Below are positions 24,697 to 36,280 of a stretch of DNA of 64,000 nucleotides, one piece after another. This DNA is from Sequoia sempervirens. Taxonomy: Eukaryota > Streptophyta > Pinopsida > Cupressales > Cupressaceae. A program made the translations under genes and the position numbers. The stretch covers positions 495,769,370-495,833,369 of the forward strand of contig VDFB02270651.1 in assembly GCA_007258455.2 (NCBI GenBank), given 5' to 3'. Below the pieces are notes generated by a model. The model was not told where the DNA came from. It saw only the letters and a list, made by a program, of their open reading frames with translations, and made no database searches. Position 1 is the stretch's first letter. Each line of letters begins with the position of its first letter.

Positions 24697-25126
24697 AAAG
24701 TTAAACTTTGACAGGGCTGTAAAGGGCAACTTGGGTGCCACCAAATACAGGTGCATTTTGAGAGATGCTCATGGCAAAATGATCTAGGCCATACCAGGTT
24801 ATCTAGGGGTTGCCACCAATAATGAAGCTAAATTGGAAGCTTTAAACCATGGTCTGGTGGAATGCCAGAAGAGGGGCTACAGGGGCTTAGATGTGGAAGG
24901 GAATTCGATGATCTATGTGAATGCAATCAGGAAGAGAGCATCCCCAAATTGGAAATTATTGAGAGGAGTTCTCGGGGCTTGGGAGGTTTTGGAAAAGATG
25001 GATTTCACAATCAAGCATGTATGTCGGGAGGCAAATAAGGTGGCAGACAAACTGGCTAATGGTGTGTTTGATGGGGTTGATGAAGTAGTAGACTATCATC
25101 CAGAGAGATGGGACAGTCTGGGGTAG
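24697..25126 (+). pseudogene. LINE RNase H domain, broken
   Basis: It reads LKLNFDRAVKGNLGATKYRC, then GCILRDAHGKMI-type sequence, a stop, and NNEAKLEALNHGLVECQKRG. LDVEGNSMIYVNAI and FTIKHVCREANKVADKLANG follow. These are the landmarks of the plant RNase H that ends many LINE ORF2 proteins (NNxAE, H.REAN..AD). D/E positions are partly altered (FDRAVKGN in place of the usual DGA). Confidence 0.85.
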
Positions 25127-26084
25127 ATTCTTCAAGAGGAATTGGGTAGTGACTGTAGCACTTCATCTTCTCGAGATCGGCCCTCTCCCTTTCCTACTAG
25201 ATAGAGGTGTTGCGTCGACATTGGTTGTCTCCAATACTAGAGATTGGGGTACTTTCAATATTTAGACAAGATTGTGTGGATCTTTGGGTTCAGGAGAATC
25301 ACGCATTGAAAACAAGAACTTGAAAGCCGATGGATCTGAGCTTGCTGAAGGCACTATATAACATTGCCCGGGCAAGGGGTTCAACAAAAGTAAAAAAGTC
25401 TCTAGTGTGGGTTTGTCTGGTGAGTGGTTGTCTACTCCAACTATGGTGGGGTTGTTTGGCTTCCAATGTAGGTGTTTGTAGGAGTCGAAGGAGCAATAGG
25501 TGGGGAGGTTATTCAAGCTGAGCGAGGAAGTTGCACGGGAAGCGATGACCAAGGTGGTGGGATTGGACTCTTGGTCGAGTGAACATTTGCACGATGGGGT
25601 TGTCTACAACCTATTCTTTCAACGGCGGTACATATTATGGGTGCTCAGCTGGCAAGGATACACTTTGCTCGTTGTTTGATTCCTTCGGCGAGCGTGGAGA
25701 TTGTGATGGAGGAGATTCAAAAGATCTTGGTTATGCTTGCCAATGGTTTCCTGGCAGGTATTTTTGATGCCAGCGCTATTGCTAGGGAAGGGGCTGCAAA
25801 AAAGGGCTTTCTATTGTATAAGAAGGGCATCGAGGATAACAATATGGATGCCTTCCAAAAGTACCTGAGCCTTAATGGTGATTTGTTATCTCCCCCTCAA
25901 ATTGTGAGGTGTATTGAATGTGTTGATGGGATAATGTTTATCCTGCACAAGTATTTGTAAATTTTCTTTAAGTTAATCAAAGGGAGCTACCCCCATGGTA
26001 GCACTTACCTATTAGAACATAAAAAAATAAAAATAATATAATATACAATGTATATAAAATTATTATATATTAATATAATATATG
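25127..26084 (+). other. LINE 3' region and AT-rich tail
   Basis: After RNase H comes a stretch with a frame at 25637-25960 (ARIHFARCLIPSASVEIVME...FILHKYL) that I do not recognise. It may be a C-terminal extension of the LINE or captured sequence. The LINE seems to end in an A-rich tract near 26018-26036. An AT-rich spacer then runs to the MITE at 26085. Confidence 0.45.
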
Positions 26085-26488
26085 CATAGTTCCACGAAGT
26101 TTCCTGACAAGGGGGCGCAGAGATGTGGGGACGGGTTTTGAGGATGGGGGGACCAAGGGCCTAAGTTTGGGGATGGCGGGGGGATGATGGTTGGGTGGCG
26201 GAAGGGCGCTGAAATACATATAGTACTTGAGAAAATAGTTATTAAAAGATGTATAAGTATAAGAATTATACATCTCGGAGACAACTAGGAGTCCCCTAGA
26301 CGTCTTGAGGACACCCTAGCGTCCTCAAAGTCCTAGCGACGTCTTGGAGACAACAATGCTAGTGGTGGGATGGTGGTGCTAGTGGTGGGTTGGTGGGGTG
26401 ATGTTCCCCCCAAGTCCCCAAGTCTTTGAGACGGGGACGTCTAAGAAACATGGGGTTTTTTGGGGGGACATGTCCCCGTGGAACACTA
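26085..26488 (-). mobile_element. 404-bp MITE derived from the hAT-1/2 family
   Basis: The plus-strand left end catagttccacgaag and right end cgtggaacacta form a terminal inverted repeat with few mismatches. Flanks are aatatatg (26077-26084) and aatatata (26489-26496), an 8-bp duplication with one change. Its interior matches both subterminal regions of hAT-1/hAT-2: the ggggatgg/atacatatagtactt...aaaagatgtataag side at left and the gacgtc/ggggacg side at right. It therefore looks like an internal-deletion derivative and codes for nothing. Confidence 0.75.
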
Positions 26489-27706
26489 AATATATATTAG
26501 ATTATTATTTATTAAGATATTATAATATATTATCTCACAGTTACACCACCATTGGGGATGGGGGGATGCTGGAACGGGGGGATAGGTTTATGGGACGGGG
26601 GGATGGTGGTGGGGGGGATGGGGGTGTATATACTATATACTATACATATGGTACTTAAAATGCTAGTTATGAAAAGATGTATAAGACTATTAAGAAGTAA
26701 AATAGCAAAATTACAAATACCAAATTGAAATACTAAATAGTAAATACTTGAACATTGAACATTGAACAATGAACATTGACGTTTTCAATATCGAATTACT
26801 AACTAGAAATTAGAATACTCAATACTACATAAAATTTTAAATTGTTGAATTGGCAAATGGAAGATTTCTATTATATGATATCAAAAATATTTGATCATAA
26901 AGATGATTACAATGAGTAGCATAATGTCAAAACAAGTACAAAATCAAAATGTCGAAATGACAAAATGTAGTGAAGGAGGCCTCTAATCATCCCTCGGGAG
27001 GTCGGCAAACTCCTCATCACTAGAACTACTAGACTCCCCAAGGTCAAGATCCGCCAAAGGAACACCAACCAGCCCTACATCTGAAGCATCCTCATCCTCA
27101 TCAATATGTGATGGCTCCTCTGGCTCTACATCCCATCGTGCTGCTAGGCTCTCCTTGTACACACGTGTCCTGCGTTCAGTGATACGCAAGGCACTATGTA
27201 CAGCCACTAGCTTCTTTGCTCTCTTACAAGTTTGTTCCTCTTAAGAGTGGATGAAGAAGTAGACCAGTTTCTCTTAGAAGCTGAAGAACTAGAAACTTGA
27301 GATAGCAAACGAATGGCTAGTGTGATAGTCGCTGATTTCGGTCCATCACAAGTCCACCACACAATTAGATCCTCTTATGCCATAGTTCTTATGTCCGCCT
27401 TTGCTGCAGCCTTATAACCCCTAAGAGTAGCAAATTTCATCCACTCAATGCGAATCTTGCCAGCAATTTCATCATACATCTTATCAATGCACCTGAAACC
27501 CCTTCCTTCACCTCATCATCTTGAATTGGTGTAACTCTACCAAGCCTAGGCATGTACCACTTCGGATTCAATGCATAAGCAACCATGTGCAAGGGAGTGT
27601 TTCGACTGTCCCATCTACGATGAATAATAGGTTGAATGTGCTCATTGTAGAATGCTAAAGTGGGGTCCTCTCGCACAACTTCCCTCATCTGGCCAAGCAT
27701 AGAATC

Positions 27707-30700
27707 TGTAACAGCCTATCCAGACTACAATTTTAAAAATTCAACCATTTATCGTTTCAGCCGAAGAATAACTAGCTTGTTTAAATTCTAGGGTTTCCAA
27801 AACATTTTCAATTGACTCAATATAATCTCCAACTAACCTCTAAGTTTTCAGTTTCAGCTGAATTGTAACACCTAACTGTTCACCAACTGTTTCACGAAAG
27901 AACATAACCAAATAACTATCAAACTAGGGTTTCATCAAGCAAAAATAACGACCTGAAAAGTAACCGCTAGGGCATCATAAACTTTCATACATAATGAAGT
28001 AAAGAAATTAACTGTCTATCTTTTCCATTCAAACTAGCTTTGAGCATTACATTTATTACACAACAGTAAATGAAGCAATAAAATGATCATTTATTTGTAC
28101 CTGAATTAGCAGAAGGAAGTAACCCATTATGCAATCATCATTTAAGCTGAAATGTTGATCTTCATTACTTGAGGAAAGAGAAATATCATCAAGGGCTTTA
28201 CCGCCCAACCAAGACCTACTAGTCTCCCGAGTTTCTTCAACTGAAGAACCCGCCCTTCACGAGGGTAATCAACATGGATCAATTTATCATCATGTCTCTG
28301 AGCCTGGTGTCCATGAACCTATACTGTTGGTCGATCCCTCTTCTGTAGGTTCCTCCTAACCAGAAGGATCATTCTGACCAGAGTATATCTGGATCATGAC
28401 AGCTGACTATTGCCTAACTGGCATCGTACCTTGGCCAAGGATTTTAATAGTTTCTGGCACTCCTGTGCCGATGTCTCTGGCACTACTGTGCCGACATCTC
28501 TAGCACTTTTGTGCTGTCAGCACTCTCACCCTTGCTCAACATGATAATCCTTGATTAAAGTTTTAAATCTCATTAACATATTCCAATAATCTTTCTTCTT
28601 ATTAAGGGTAACTGTATTCTTATTCCTCGCACCAAGAGGATACTCCACTCATAACATATTCCCTCTAATAATGATTAACTGCTATTCTCAAATTCATGAG
28701 GAGAGATTAAGGTGTCTTACCCGACCATAAGGATGTCAATTCGTGGTTATATCTTAACCTTCATGTTCCTTGCATATTTTAACAAATTCACTCAGCAAAG
28801 AGGATTACAAGCCTCACTTAGATATCCCCTAATAGACTCAGGGAGCAATAACGAGCACCAAACTAGCATCAAAATTAGGAAGGGGAAAACCAGTTAAACC
28901 AAATAGATCAAGCTCTTAGATGAGGTTCAAACTGTACTCAGATTCTGAGTCTTTTCCCTTATTTAAGGCTAAGCTAGTACCATTACGCATCCATATTTTA
29001 GAGGAGAGAGAGAGAAAAAGCTGGTTTGCTAAGTACTCTTCCAAACTCTTATCATTTAGTGACAGATTAAAGATCACGGTATAAGGTGGCATACTTTAAC
29101 CAGATCAAACTAAAAGAAGTGGGGTAGTTTGTAAAGGTAGAGGATAGAACACACGAGATTTCCGAGAGGACCTGGCTACTCACAGCTTCAAGCGATTAGC
29201 ATTCCAATAAATGGAACTTACGGATTGGAACAAGAGCACTTATAGAATAGGGTTCAGGAAGAAGATGAAGACTCGATCTAGTTTATACTTCTGAAGCATT
29301 AATTGAGAATAACATGAGTTCCAGTTCGTGGCAAGGTATCTTCTATTTACATTTTGCTTCCAAATCTAAGAGACTCAGATAGAGGAAGTGACTATTCAAG
29401 GTAACAGAACTAAACCAAAAGACAAAACTCACGATAGCCCCTAAGGCATCAATAATAATAGAAATTCAAAATAGAGTATCGAGTTATCACTAGAAAATGA
29501 AATTCTGGTTACAGCTGTCCGAGTCAGAACCTTAACCCAATACAAAAGTGATAAGAATTTTCTACTCATGAAAACAGAGTTCTAGTTTCCCACAAAAGGA
29601 GATGATGAATCGCTTCCTAAATTCAAAATAAGAATATAAACAGGTCCACACCGATACTTGCTCACACAAAAGGATTCCATCTATTTTGATTCTACTACAT
29701 TTAGACGAACTTAATTTCTATTAGATATAACTTTTCAATTGAAGTTTATATTAATAGCACTGTACGGGTTCCAAATGAAATAACAAGCTAGTAAATTCTT
29801 ACGTGCCTGGCTATGAATCTGGAACTTAGCGAATGTTGAGAACCATTCTCCACCAGTCGTCTGCTTAATGGCCTCCTACGGCTTGTCCAAGGATGACTCA
29901 GGATGTAGCTAAAAGAGAGGCGATTTCAAATTTTCCACAAAGTCTGGCTCAAAAGAAGATCACGCACTTAGATAAATTGTTGACTGCCGAAGGTGAATTT
30001 GGAAACTTGATCACTGGAAAAGATTATGGTTGGAACTTCTCCATAAAGCATCTGGTTGAGGAGTATTAAAATCCGAGTGAAAACAAATCCCTAAAAGGAA
30101 CTAATTTAATATAGCTACAGAGGACTCGAGTGAAGCCACAGGAAAATACTCAACCAACTACATAGAAAAATGAGGAAAACCGCCCGCCCGCCGTTAACAT
30201 AAAGAATGGAAATCCATTTTATTTCCTTCCGGTAGCTCTGTCACCCTGGCGGTTTCAAGAATTTTTCTTCTACCCCAATCTTGGGCGTTTCACACAAGAG
30301 AGATGGTGCTAACGCCAGTTCTGATTCCATTCCATTCCATTCATTCATTTTTGAAGAAAAGTCACTCAATGGTTTTAAATTTCAAATCGATGGCATTAAT
30401 TTATATCTTTTATTATTAATTAATATTTAATAACCTCTTGCAAGAATATATATATATATATATGTGAATTGGTCGCTCAATCTCCAAGAGGATATTATTA
30501 ATGAATATTTTAAATTATATTTATTATTTTACTTAACTATTTAATCACCATTTGAAATCTCCTTAATAGGTGATTTATGATTTATATTTTAATTGATTTT
30601 CTTAATCAATAATTATATTAATCTAATCATGGCCAAGGTAACGACATCGACACAACTGTCTTACACCAACTCTAGATTGATGATAAAATTGATCCATAAT

Positions 30701-31017
30701 TAACCACATCCTCTCCTTGACGATATTTCCCTTTCTCTCTTGGTGTCAACGATCCTGCATCCACTGACAAGGATTAGGGTTAGATCGTTCTCAACGGCTA
30801 AATAATATGGATTTGAATTAAATATCATGATCTCTTTCAATTTCACATGAACAATAATTTCACTTGCAAAATAAAGAGTTCGTTAACATTTCAGTTACGA
30901 TAAAAGAACGACTATTGCATTCTCAATGTCATAATCACTTGAAAGCAGTTATGTGCAACTGACATTACATTTGAAATACATAACCAAACATACAGTCTTA
31001 ATGTGAGGGATGTAACA
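27707..31017. mobile_element. 3.3-kb LTR-like insertion (probable solo LTR) in hAT-2
   Basis: It begins tgtaacagcctatcc at 27707 and ends gggatgtaaca at 31017, with gaatc on both sides (27702-27706 and 31018-31022). hAT-1 has the uninterrupted site (gcattgattctatgc at ~11802-11816). No primer site, long frame, protease or reverse transcriptase is present, so a solo LTR is most likely. Both ends fit the TGTAACA.../...TGTTACA inverted ends of plant LTRs, so I leave the strand open. It contains a triple 23-bp repeat (28453-28521) and an (at)n run near 30448. Confidence 0.7.
28453..28521 (+). repeat. Three tandem 23-bp units with internal palindrome
   Basis: Units at 28453, 28476 and 28499 follow the pattern tctggcactcctgtgccgatg. 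The third has diverged. Each contains ggcac-4 nt-gtgcc (gcac-4 nt-gtgc in the third), a small hairpin. They lie inside the 3.3-kb LTR-like insertion. Confidence 0.85.
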
Positions 31018-33312
31018 GAATCAATGCACTCATACACCTCTCCAAGGTTAGGTGCATTCCCATCCCAATATCTAATGACCTAGAAAACTGGAGTGATGAT
31101 AGAAACTATGTATTTTCCATCACTCTTCACTATCTCCTTCACCCTCCTCCCCTGCTCTGTCCTGGCCCCATCCCACCGATTCCATTCTTGCATCATAACC
31201 ATGAGTTGTAGTGGCTCTTGCAACTCAAGCATTCTCTCCAAAAGAATGAAATAGGATACATATCTGGACTCAACTGGTTTCAAGAACTCCCCCTTCATGA
31301 AGCTCCTAAAGAGTGCATGTGAAGTGTCGTGGTTGTAGCTATACATCTACACATCTCTTGCTTTGCTAACCACTCCTCTAATCCACTCCATCTTCCCCAT
31401 GTCCTTGAGTGCATTGTTCATGGCATGCACACAACATGGAGTCCACCAAATATGTCTGTGTTGCCTCAATAAGATTCCCTACAACTCTGCACACATGTGT
31501 TGCATCTGTCACTACTTGGGCCACATTTTGTGAATGTGGCCCAATCTCCTCAATAGTTGTCTGAAGGATGTCAAACTAAAAAATCAGCATCTTTTTGATG
31601 CCCTGAATAATCGACCGCCTTGAGAAAGAATTGGCCCTCTGAACATGTAACTATGATATTGGCCTAATGTTCGTCCACCCATCCATAACTATGCTGCATC
31701 CAAACTCCTCCCAACATTCCCTCATCGTCTCCTTCATTGAACTGATCTTGGCATAGTTGTTATCCGAGATCGTGGTCCTCAATTTGTGCTCACCTGGTGG
31801 CACATATGATGCTCCTCCCTTTACCACCATCGACATAATCTCCTTATAATAACGAGATCAAGTTACATGAAATGGGATGCCATTGGCAAAAAAGAACCTG
31901 CTAATGGAATCATCTATCTGATCCCTTAGGTGCATATTAAACAAATCAGCTATGGGGTTACTTTGACTTTGCATCTTGCGTTTCCCATAAGTGGATGAAG
32001 GTCCTGAGGCTGACCTTAACAATGTTCCTACTCTCTGATGCGATGTAGGAGTAGAAATATGCAGCTGCCTCTGCATTTGCTGCCCTTGAATCTGCTGAAT
32101 AGTCTAAACATATTACCTACCAGGCAAGGTAGTAGGCATTGGAATTCCCATGTCATTTGGAACACCCCAAAGCTTGTTTAACTCAATTCTGTAATACAGA
32201 TTTTTAGCCTCCTTCAAAGATTCACATGCTCCCACACTTTTCCTGGCCAAAAGAGGAAGTGTGCATTAACTTCGGTGATGCTCCCAAACCATTTTGTACC
32301 ACAAATGTTGCATTTCCATTTCCTCGTGCCACCACCTGATGGTGTTGGGGCTGTTATTCTTGTTGCAAACTGTCTCAGAGGAGATTTGGGATCATAAGGA
32401 CCCCTAGCCCACTCTACCAAAAGTTGGGAGGGGCAATCAGTAGCAAGTGGTGCACTAGCTATGGAACCAGTTTGCCCTTCCAGATTTGACCCATGCTCAC
32501 CCCCCTCATAGGGCTCATCCTCATGCCCAGGTTCATATTTTGATTGGCTTGCACTATAAAAATGAGTTTCCATCTCATCCTCACTCATTTCATGACTGTG
32601 TGAGCTCATTTTGACCTTGCATTTCACAAAATGAAAAAAAAAAATCAATAAACACATAGTTTCAGCCTATGCCCTACTTTAAAATTAAAATAATAAGAAA
32701 TGAAATAAGAAAATGAAACAACAAGAAATGAAAAAACATTGAAAATCAGAAAATAAAATAAAAAATCAGTTAAAAACCCTACCTTTTTCTTGAAAAATCT
32801 CTTCAACAAGGTGAAGAATCTTCATCTTCTTCTTTTTGATCCTTGTCACTCCTCTTTCACTTGCAATCACTCCTTTCACTTCTCCAATCACTCTTTTCTC
32901 AGCTCTTCACTCTTCTTCTTCTTGCTGTAGCAAACAATTAGAAATGAAAATGTGAATACAAATGAAGCTTGCAAGGCCTTTTGAAGGCATGGAAGACTAT
33001 AGATGGGTCCCACATACCCTCAGGGTTTGAATAGAACCAAAGAAATAATAAAAAAATGTGTTTTTTTTTTTCAAAACATTTGCTTGAAGTTGCCGCCATG
33101 GGAGACGCTTGGGCGTCCCCGAGATGCTCGAGGGATGCACAGGCGTACCCCTCAGCGTCCCGAGAACACCGAGACATCCCCGCGTCCCTGACGGCAAGTG
33201 GCAAAATTGGTGGTGCCACTAGGGACTTGGGAACACTGTCCCCATGTCTGGAGGACGTCCCCATTTCTGGAATGCTCGGGATTTAGGGGGGAGGCGTCCC
33301 CGTGGTACACTG

Positions 33313-33735
33313 CTTGCAATGAATGTATTTTTCCAAATACCTCCCATAGATCCCTCTTTTCCTCTATCCTTATTGGACCATAAATATTGAAAATGAAAAA
33401 GAAGTCCAATAAAGATATACTCACGTTGCCCACTATTGAATGTTGATGCTTTTCGATATCTGAGACATCCACTTTTGACTAGTTTTAGAGAATCCCCAAT
33501 CCACTCGTTGTACCAATAGGACCCCCGAAAGCCCCCTTCCAATTCTTACAATGCCGCAAGAACAAAGAGGCCTCTGAATTTCCCAACTTTCCTGAACCAA
33601 TACAATATTGACCAATAATTTGTCAAGGTGACGCTTGGACGCACGCTGCTTGTTAGGGGCATTTAAGCCCCTAACATTCCATGTAATGATCTTCATTGCC
33701 CTCTAAGGGAGGAGTTTCCTCCCTTGGATCTTACC
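33313..33735 (-). pseudogene. LINE endonuclease, N-terminal part (same LINE as 21186-26036)
   Basis: It starts at ATG 33696: MKIITWNVRGLNAPNKQR, then HLDKLLVNIVLVQESW, a frameshift, and NIYGPIRIEEKRDLWEVFGK ending IHSLQ at 33313. These are the standard first blocks of an APE-type LINE endonuclease (ITWNVRGL; QE; YGP). The next codons are found on the plus strand from 21186, in frame, across the shared attgcaag. 33697-33735 is LINE sequence upstream of the start or spacer. Confidence 0.9.
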
Positions 33736-36280
33736 ATATATTCTTTGATGTTAGTCATGCCTTTTTCCATGGCTTCCTCTCTTTTTTGCTTGTTAATCTT
33801 CCATCCCAACATCAAACACACCATTTACTGCGTTTTGCCATCGAGAAGATCGAAAGGAATCTTTTGGTGAATTTCAAAGGCAAATTTGAAGCACAGATAG
33901 GCTTTTTGTTTTTGTTTAAATCATTTTACTTTATTTTGTTTGCAAAAAGTTGCATCTAAGTTTTTTTAAAAAATCATCATATGCTAAAAAGGAGTAGGAT
34001 TTTTGCATTAAAATTCCAAAAACTAAGATTCATCACTATTTTTTGTTAATTTTTTCTGATTTTTTCATTATTTTCATTGTTTTTCATATCTAGCTTTTTT
34101 TTTTTAATTTTCATCCTTTTTGTTTTTGAAAAGAATGTTTACAATGTTTAGGTTAAATTAAATTTTACTAATTTAAACTCATTTATATTGATTTAAACCA
34201 AATTTAGGCTGATTTTTTATGATTTATGTATAATTTAGGTAATTTTTTTGCATTAAAAAATTAATATGTTGTGCTTTCGCTTTGTATGTGTAGGCTAAAT
34301 ACACAATATGATGGCAAATAGAGAAGCTTCTGGTTCAAGTTTAGCCTCAAGCTTCACCCCATCGATGCTCATGCCATTGTTGATTTCAAGTACTTGTCCT
34401 ACAAGAGCAAGAAACCCTACTTGGAAGTATGTTGTGCAAGGACCAATGCCTGGATCAGTTATTTGCATTCGATGTGAGAAGCTACATCATGGAGACATAA
34501 ATCGCCTCAAATAACATCTTGCAAGAATTACTCATTGTGATGCTAGGCTTTGTCCTACGACCACAAAGGAGATAAAAAGAGAGATGAATGCCCAACTCGC
34601 AGTTGCTAAAGAAAAAAAATTGCAAAGGGAGAGGACAAGGGCAGCCATAGTAGCAAGCATAACTGGTGGTCATGGTCATCAACAAGTAGAATTAGATGAG
34701 GAAACATGTCCTGACATTGTGGGCTCTCTTCGTGGTCCACGCATTTGAGGCACATCGGCCTCCAAGCCTTCCACTTCCTCTATTTCAAGTAGAGTGCCAA
34801 CGCCTACACCTGCACGCACGCCACACAAATTTTTATGCCTAGAAACACTCCTGGAGCACAATCATCATTGGAAGCTACAAGGTGGAATAGAGAGGTGCAT
34901 GAAATTGCCGACATGGCATGCGCTAATTTTTGGTACTTCAACAACATTCCTTTCAATGTGGTGAGTAGTCCTTATTGGGATAATTTGTTTACTGTATCGA
35001 CAATTGCAGTAAAAGGCTACAAGGCACCTTCTCGCATAGACTTGAGTGGGAGGTTAGTTAATGTAAATTTTATGCTAAGTTATAAGTTAAAAAAAATTGT
35101 TGAATTTTGGTCTAAATTTATGTTCTTTAATCTAAATTAATTTATGTTGAATTCAAACTATTTTTTGTTTAAAAATTAAAATTGTTTAGAGCAAAAGAAA
35201 GAATGGAAAAAATATGGCTGAACCGTTCTTTCAAATGGGTGGACAGATGGAAAAAACCACACCATCCTTAATTTTTTGATTGCTTCAAAAGGTGAAGTTT
35301 TTCTGAAATCGTTGGATGCCTCCAACAAAGTAAAAAATGTAGAAACATTGTCTCTAATGTTAGAGGAAGTTGTCATGGAGGTGGGCATAGAAAATTTGGT
35401 GCAAATCATCACTGCTAATGCAGCGACATATGTGGCAGTTGGGAGATTGCTCCAAGAAAAACATAGGACAATTTTTTGGTCACCTTGTGCAGCACATTGC
35501 ATGACCTTCTTTTGGAGGACATAGGCAAACTTGATTAGGTGACACCAGTTGTAGATGACGCAAAGAGCATCACAAAATTTATTTACAATCACCTTTGGGT
35601 TCTTAATTTGATGAAAGATCACACCCAAGGGAAAGAGTTGGTAAGATAAGGTATTACAAGGTTTGCAACAGTTTTCCTAATGTTGCAAAGCATTATTGGT
35701 TCATTGATTGCTTTAAAACAAATAATGTTTGTCACCTTGTGCAGCACATTGCTAGGAGATTCTTGATTTTGAAAAACAGGCATTGGAGGATGTGGGTGTA
35801 GCAAGAGATGTAGGGTTGGATGACATTGGTGAGGATGAGGAGTCATTGCCATCTACTTCCAAGATGGAGGTCAAACCTCAACCACTGCCTTCCATGCCAA
35901 CCAAGGAGCCACAACCTACTCCAAGGACTAGAACATCTATGTCTCTCCTAGTTTTCAATAGATTAGGGAAGAGGAAGGTGTAAAATGTTGTATTTACTTT
36001 TAATTTCACTATTTTCATTTTCAACTATCTATTGTATTAGGCTTTCAGCTATCAGGATTCTACAAGAAAATGCGATTTTGTACTCAATTTGCACTCAAAT
36101 CAATCAAATTTAATAGAGATTGTACTCATTTATGGACTCATTAGATACATCTTGTCATTGAATTTTGCAAAAATTAAAAAAAAAAGTGTTTCTAAATAAA
36201 TTTAAGCAATTGTTTAAGTTGCCAAGTCAATTTTTTTGGGTCTAGCAAGTTTTTGCTTTAGTTCGAGTTTTCCAACTATG
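33736..36280 (+). mobile_element. hAT-D, decayed relative of hAT-3
   Basis: The right end gagttttccaactatg at 36280 matches the end of hAT-3 (catagttggaaaactc as its complement). The flank atcctacc (36281-36288) matches atcttacc at 33728-33735 in seven of eight bases, which would put the left end at 33736. The expected left terminal repeat is not readable there. Sequence at ~33830-33890 matches the 5' untranslated region of hAT-3 (ttcaaaggcaaat). If correct, it inserted into the 5' end of the LINE. Confidence 0.6.
34308..35983 (+). pseudogene. hAT-D transposase, broken
   Basis: It aligns with the hAT-3 transposase from the N-terminus (WKYVVQGPMPGSVICIRC, the BED zinc finger, 34420-34480). 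Exon 1 ends at the same donor (agtgggag|gttagt, ~35050) and exon 2 follows (FLKSLDASNKVKNVETLSLM, 35290-35350; LVQIITANAATYVAVGRLL, 35395-35455). The catalytic-region ITDN of hAT-3 is ITAN here. Exon 3 and most of the dimerisation domain are deleted: at 35731 the sequence jumps to the acidic tail, ending GKRKV at 35983. There are in-frame stops at 34512, 34747 and several later sites. Confidence 0.8.

Larger units (their letters stand above)
21186..26036 (+). mobile_element. LINE (non-LTR retrotransposon), 3' part
   Basis: It carries, in order, the C-terminal part of an APE-type endonuclease, reverse transcriptase, a linker, RNase H and a 3' tail ending in aacataaaaaaataaaaa near 26036. Its 5' part lies inverted at 33313-33735. 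Joining the two at the shared 8 bp attgcaag restores the endonuclease reading frame. The order EN-RT-RNase H fits plant L1-type LINEs. It is decayed throughout. Confidence 0.9.
26983..32609 (-). pseudogene. hAT-2 transposase, broken
   Basis: It starts at ATG 32609 (MSSHSHEMSEDEM). The BED-type zinc finger WKCNICGTKWFGSI lies at ~32270-32320. The DUF659-like block has CSIVMDGWT (~31680), and LEPVE..YVSYFILLERMLEL-type sequence lies at 31180-31270. The frame stops at the 27707-31017 insertion and resumes with MLGQMREVVREDPTLAF and HMVAYALNPKWYMP (27540-27700). The tail ...SSSSDEEFADLPRDD ends in TAG at 26983. Compared with hAT-1 it has fewer early stops but several frameshifts. It keeps the uninterrupted tail that shows the empty site of copy B. 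Confidence 0.85.
26536..33312 (-). mobile_element. hAT-2 transposon (split by a 3.3-kb LTR-like insert)
   Basis: On the minus strand it starts cagtgtaccacggggacg at 33312 and ends ...ccaatggtggtgtaactgtg at 26536. Without the insert it is ~3.46 kb. The 8 bp before its 5' end read attgcaag on the minus strand (33320-33313), and the 8 bp after its 3' end read agataata (26535-26528). The two differ from each other, but each is found at the opposite end of hAT-1. GC-rich subterminal sequence lies at 33090-33310 and G-rich subterminal sequence at 26540-26640. Open frames there, on either strand, are incidental. Confidence 0.85.

Noticed and set aside
25637..25960. 107-codon frame considered as a separate host gene
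   Set aside because: It lies between the LINE RNase H and the LINE A-rich tail, has no recognised domain, and is more simply part of the LINE.
26398..26658. Gly/Pro-rich open frames around 26063-26769
   Set aside because: They are translations of the G-rich ends of the MITE and hAT-2, not genes.
33003..33286. Overlapping open frames on both strands in GC-rich sequence
   Set aside because: They fall in the subterminal region of hAT-2, lack any known motif, and have no counterpart frame in hAT-1 (9510-9720).
33728..33743. Left terminal repeat of hAT-D at the candidate target duplication
   Set aside because: The 8-bp flank matches in seven of eight bases, but the following bases do not resemble the hAT-3 end, so the left border stays uncertain.
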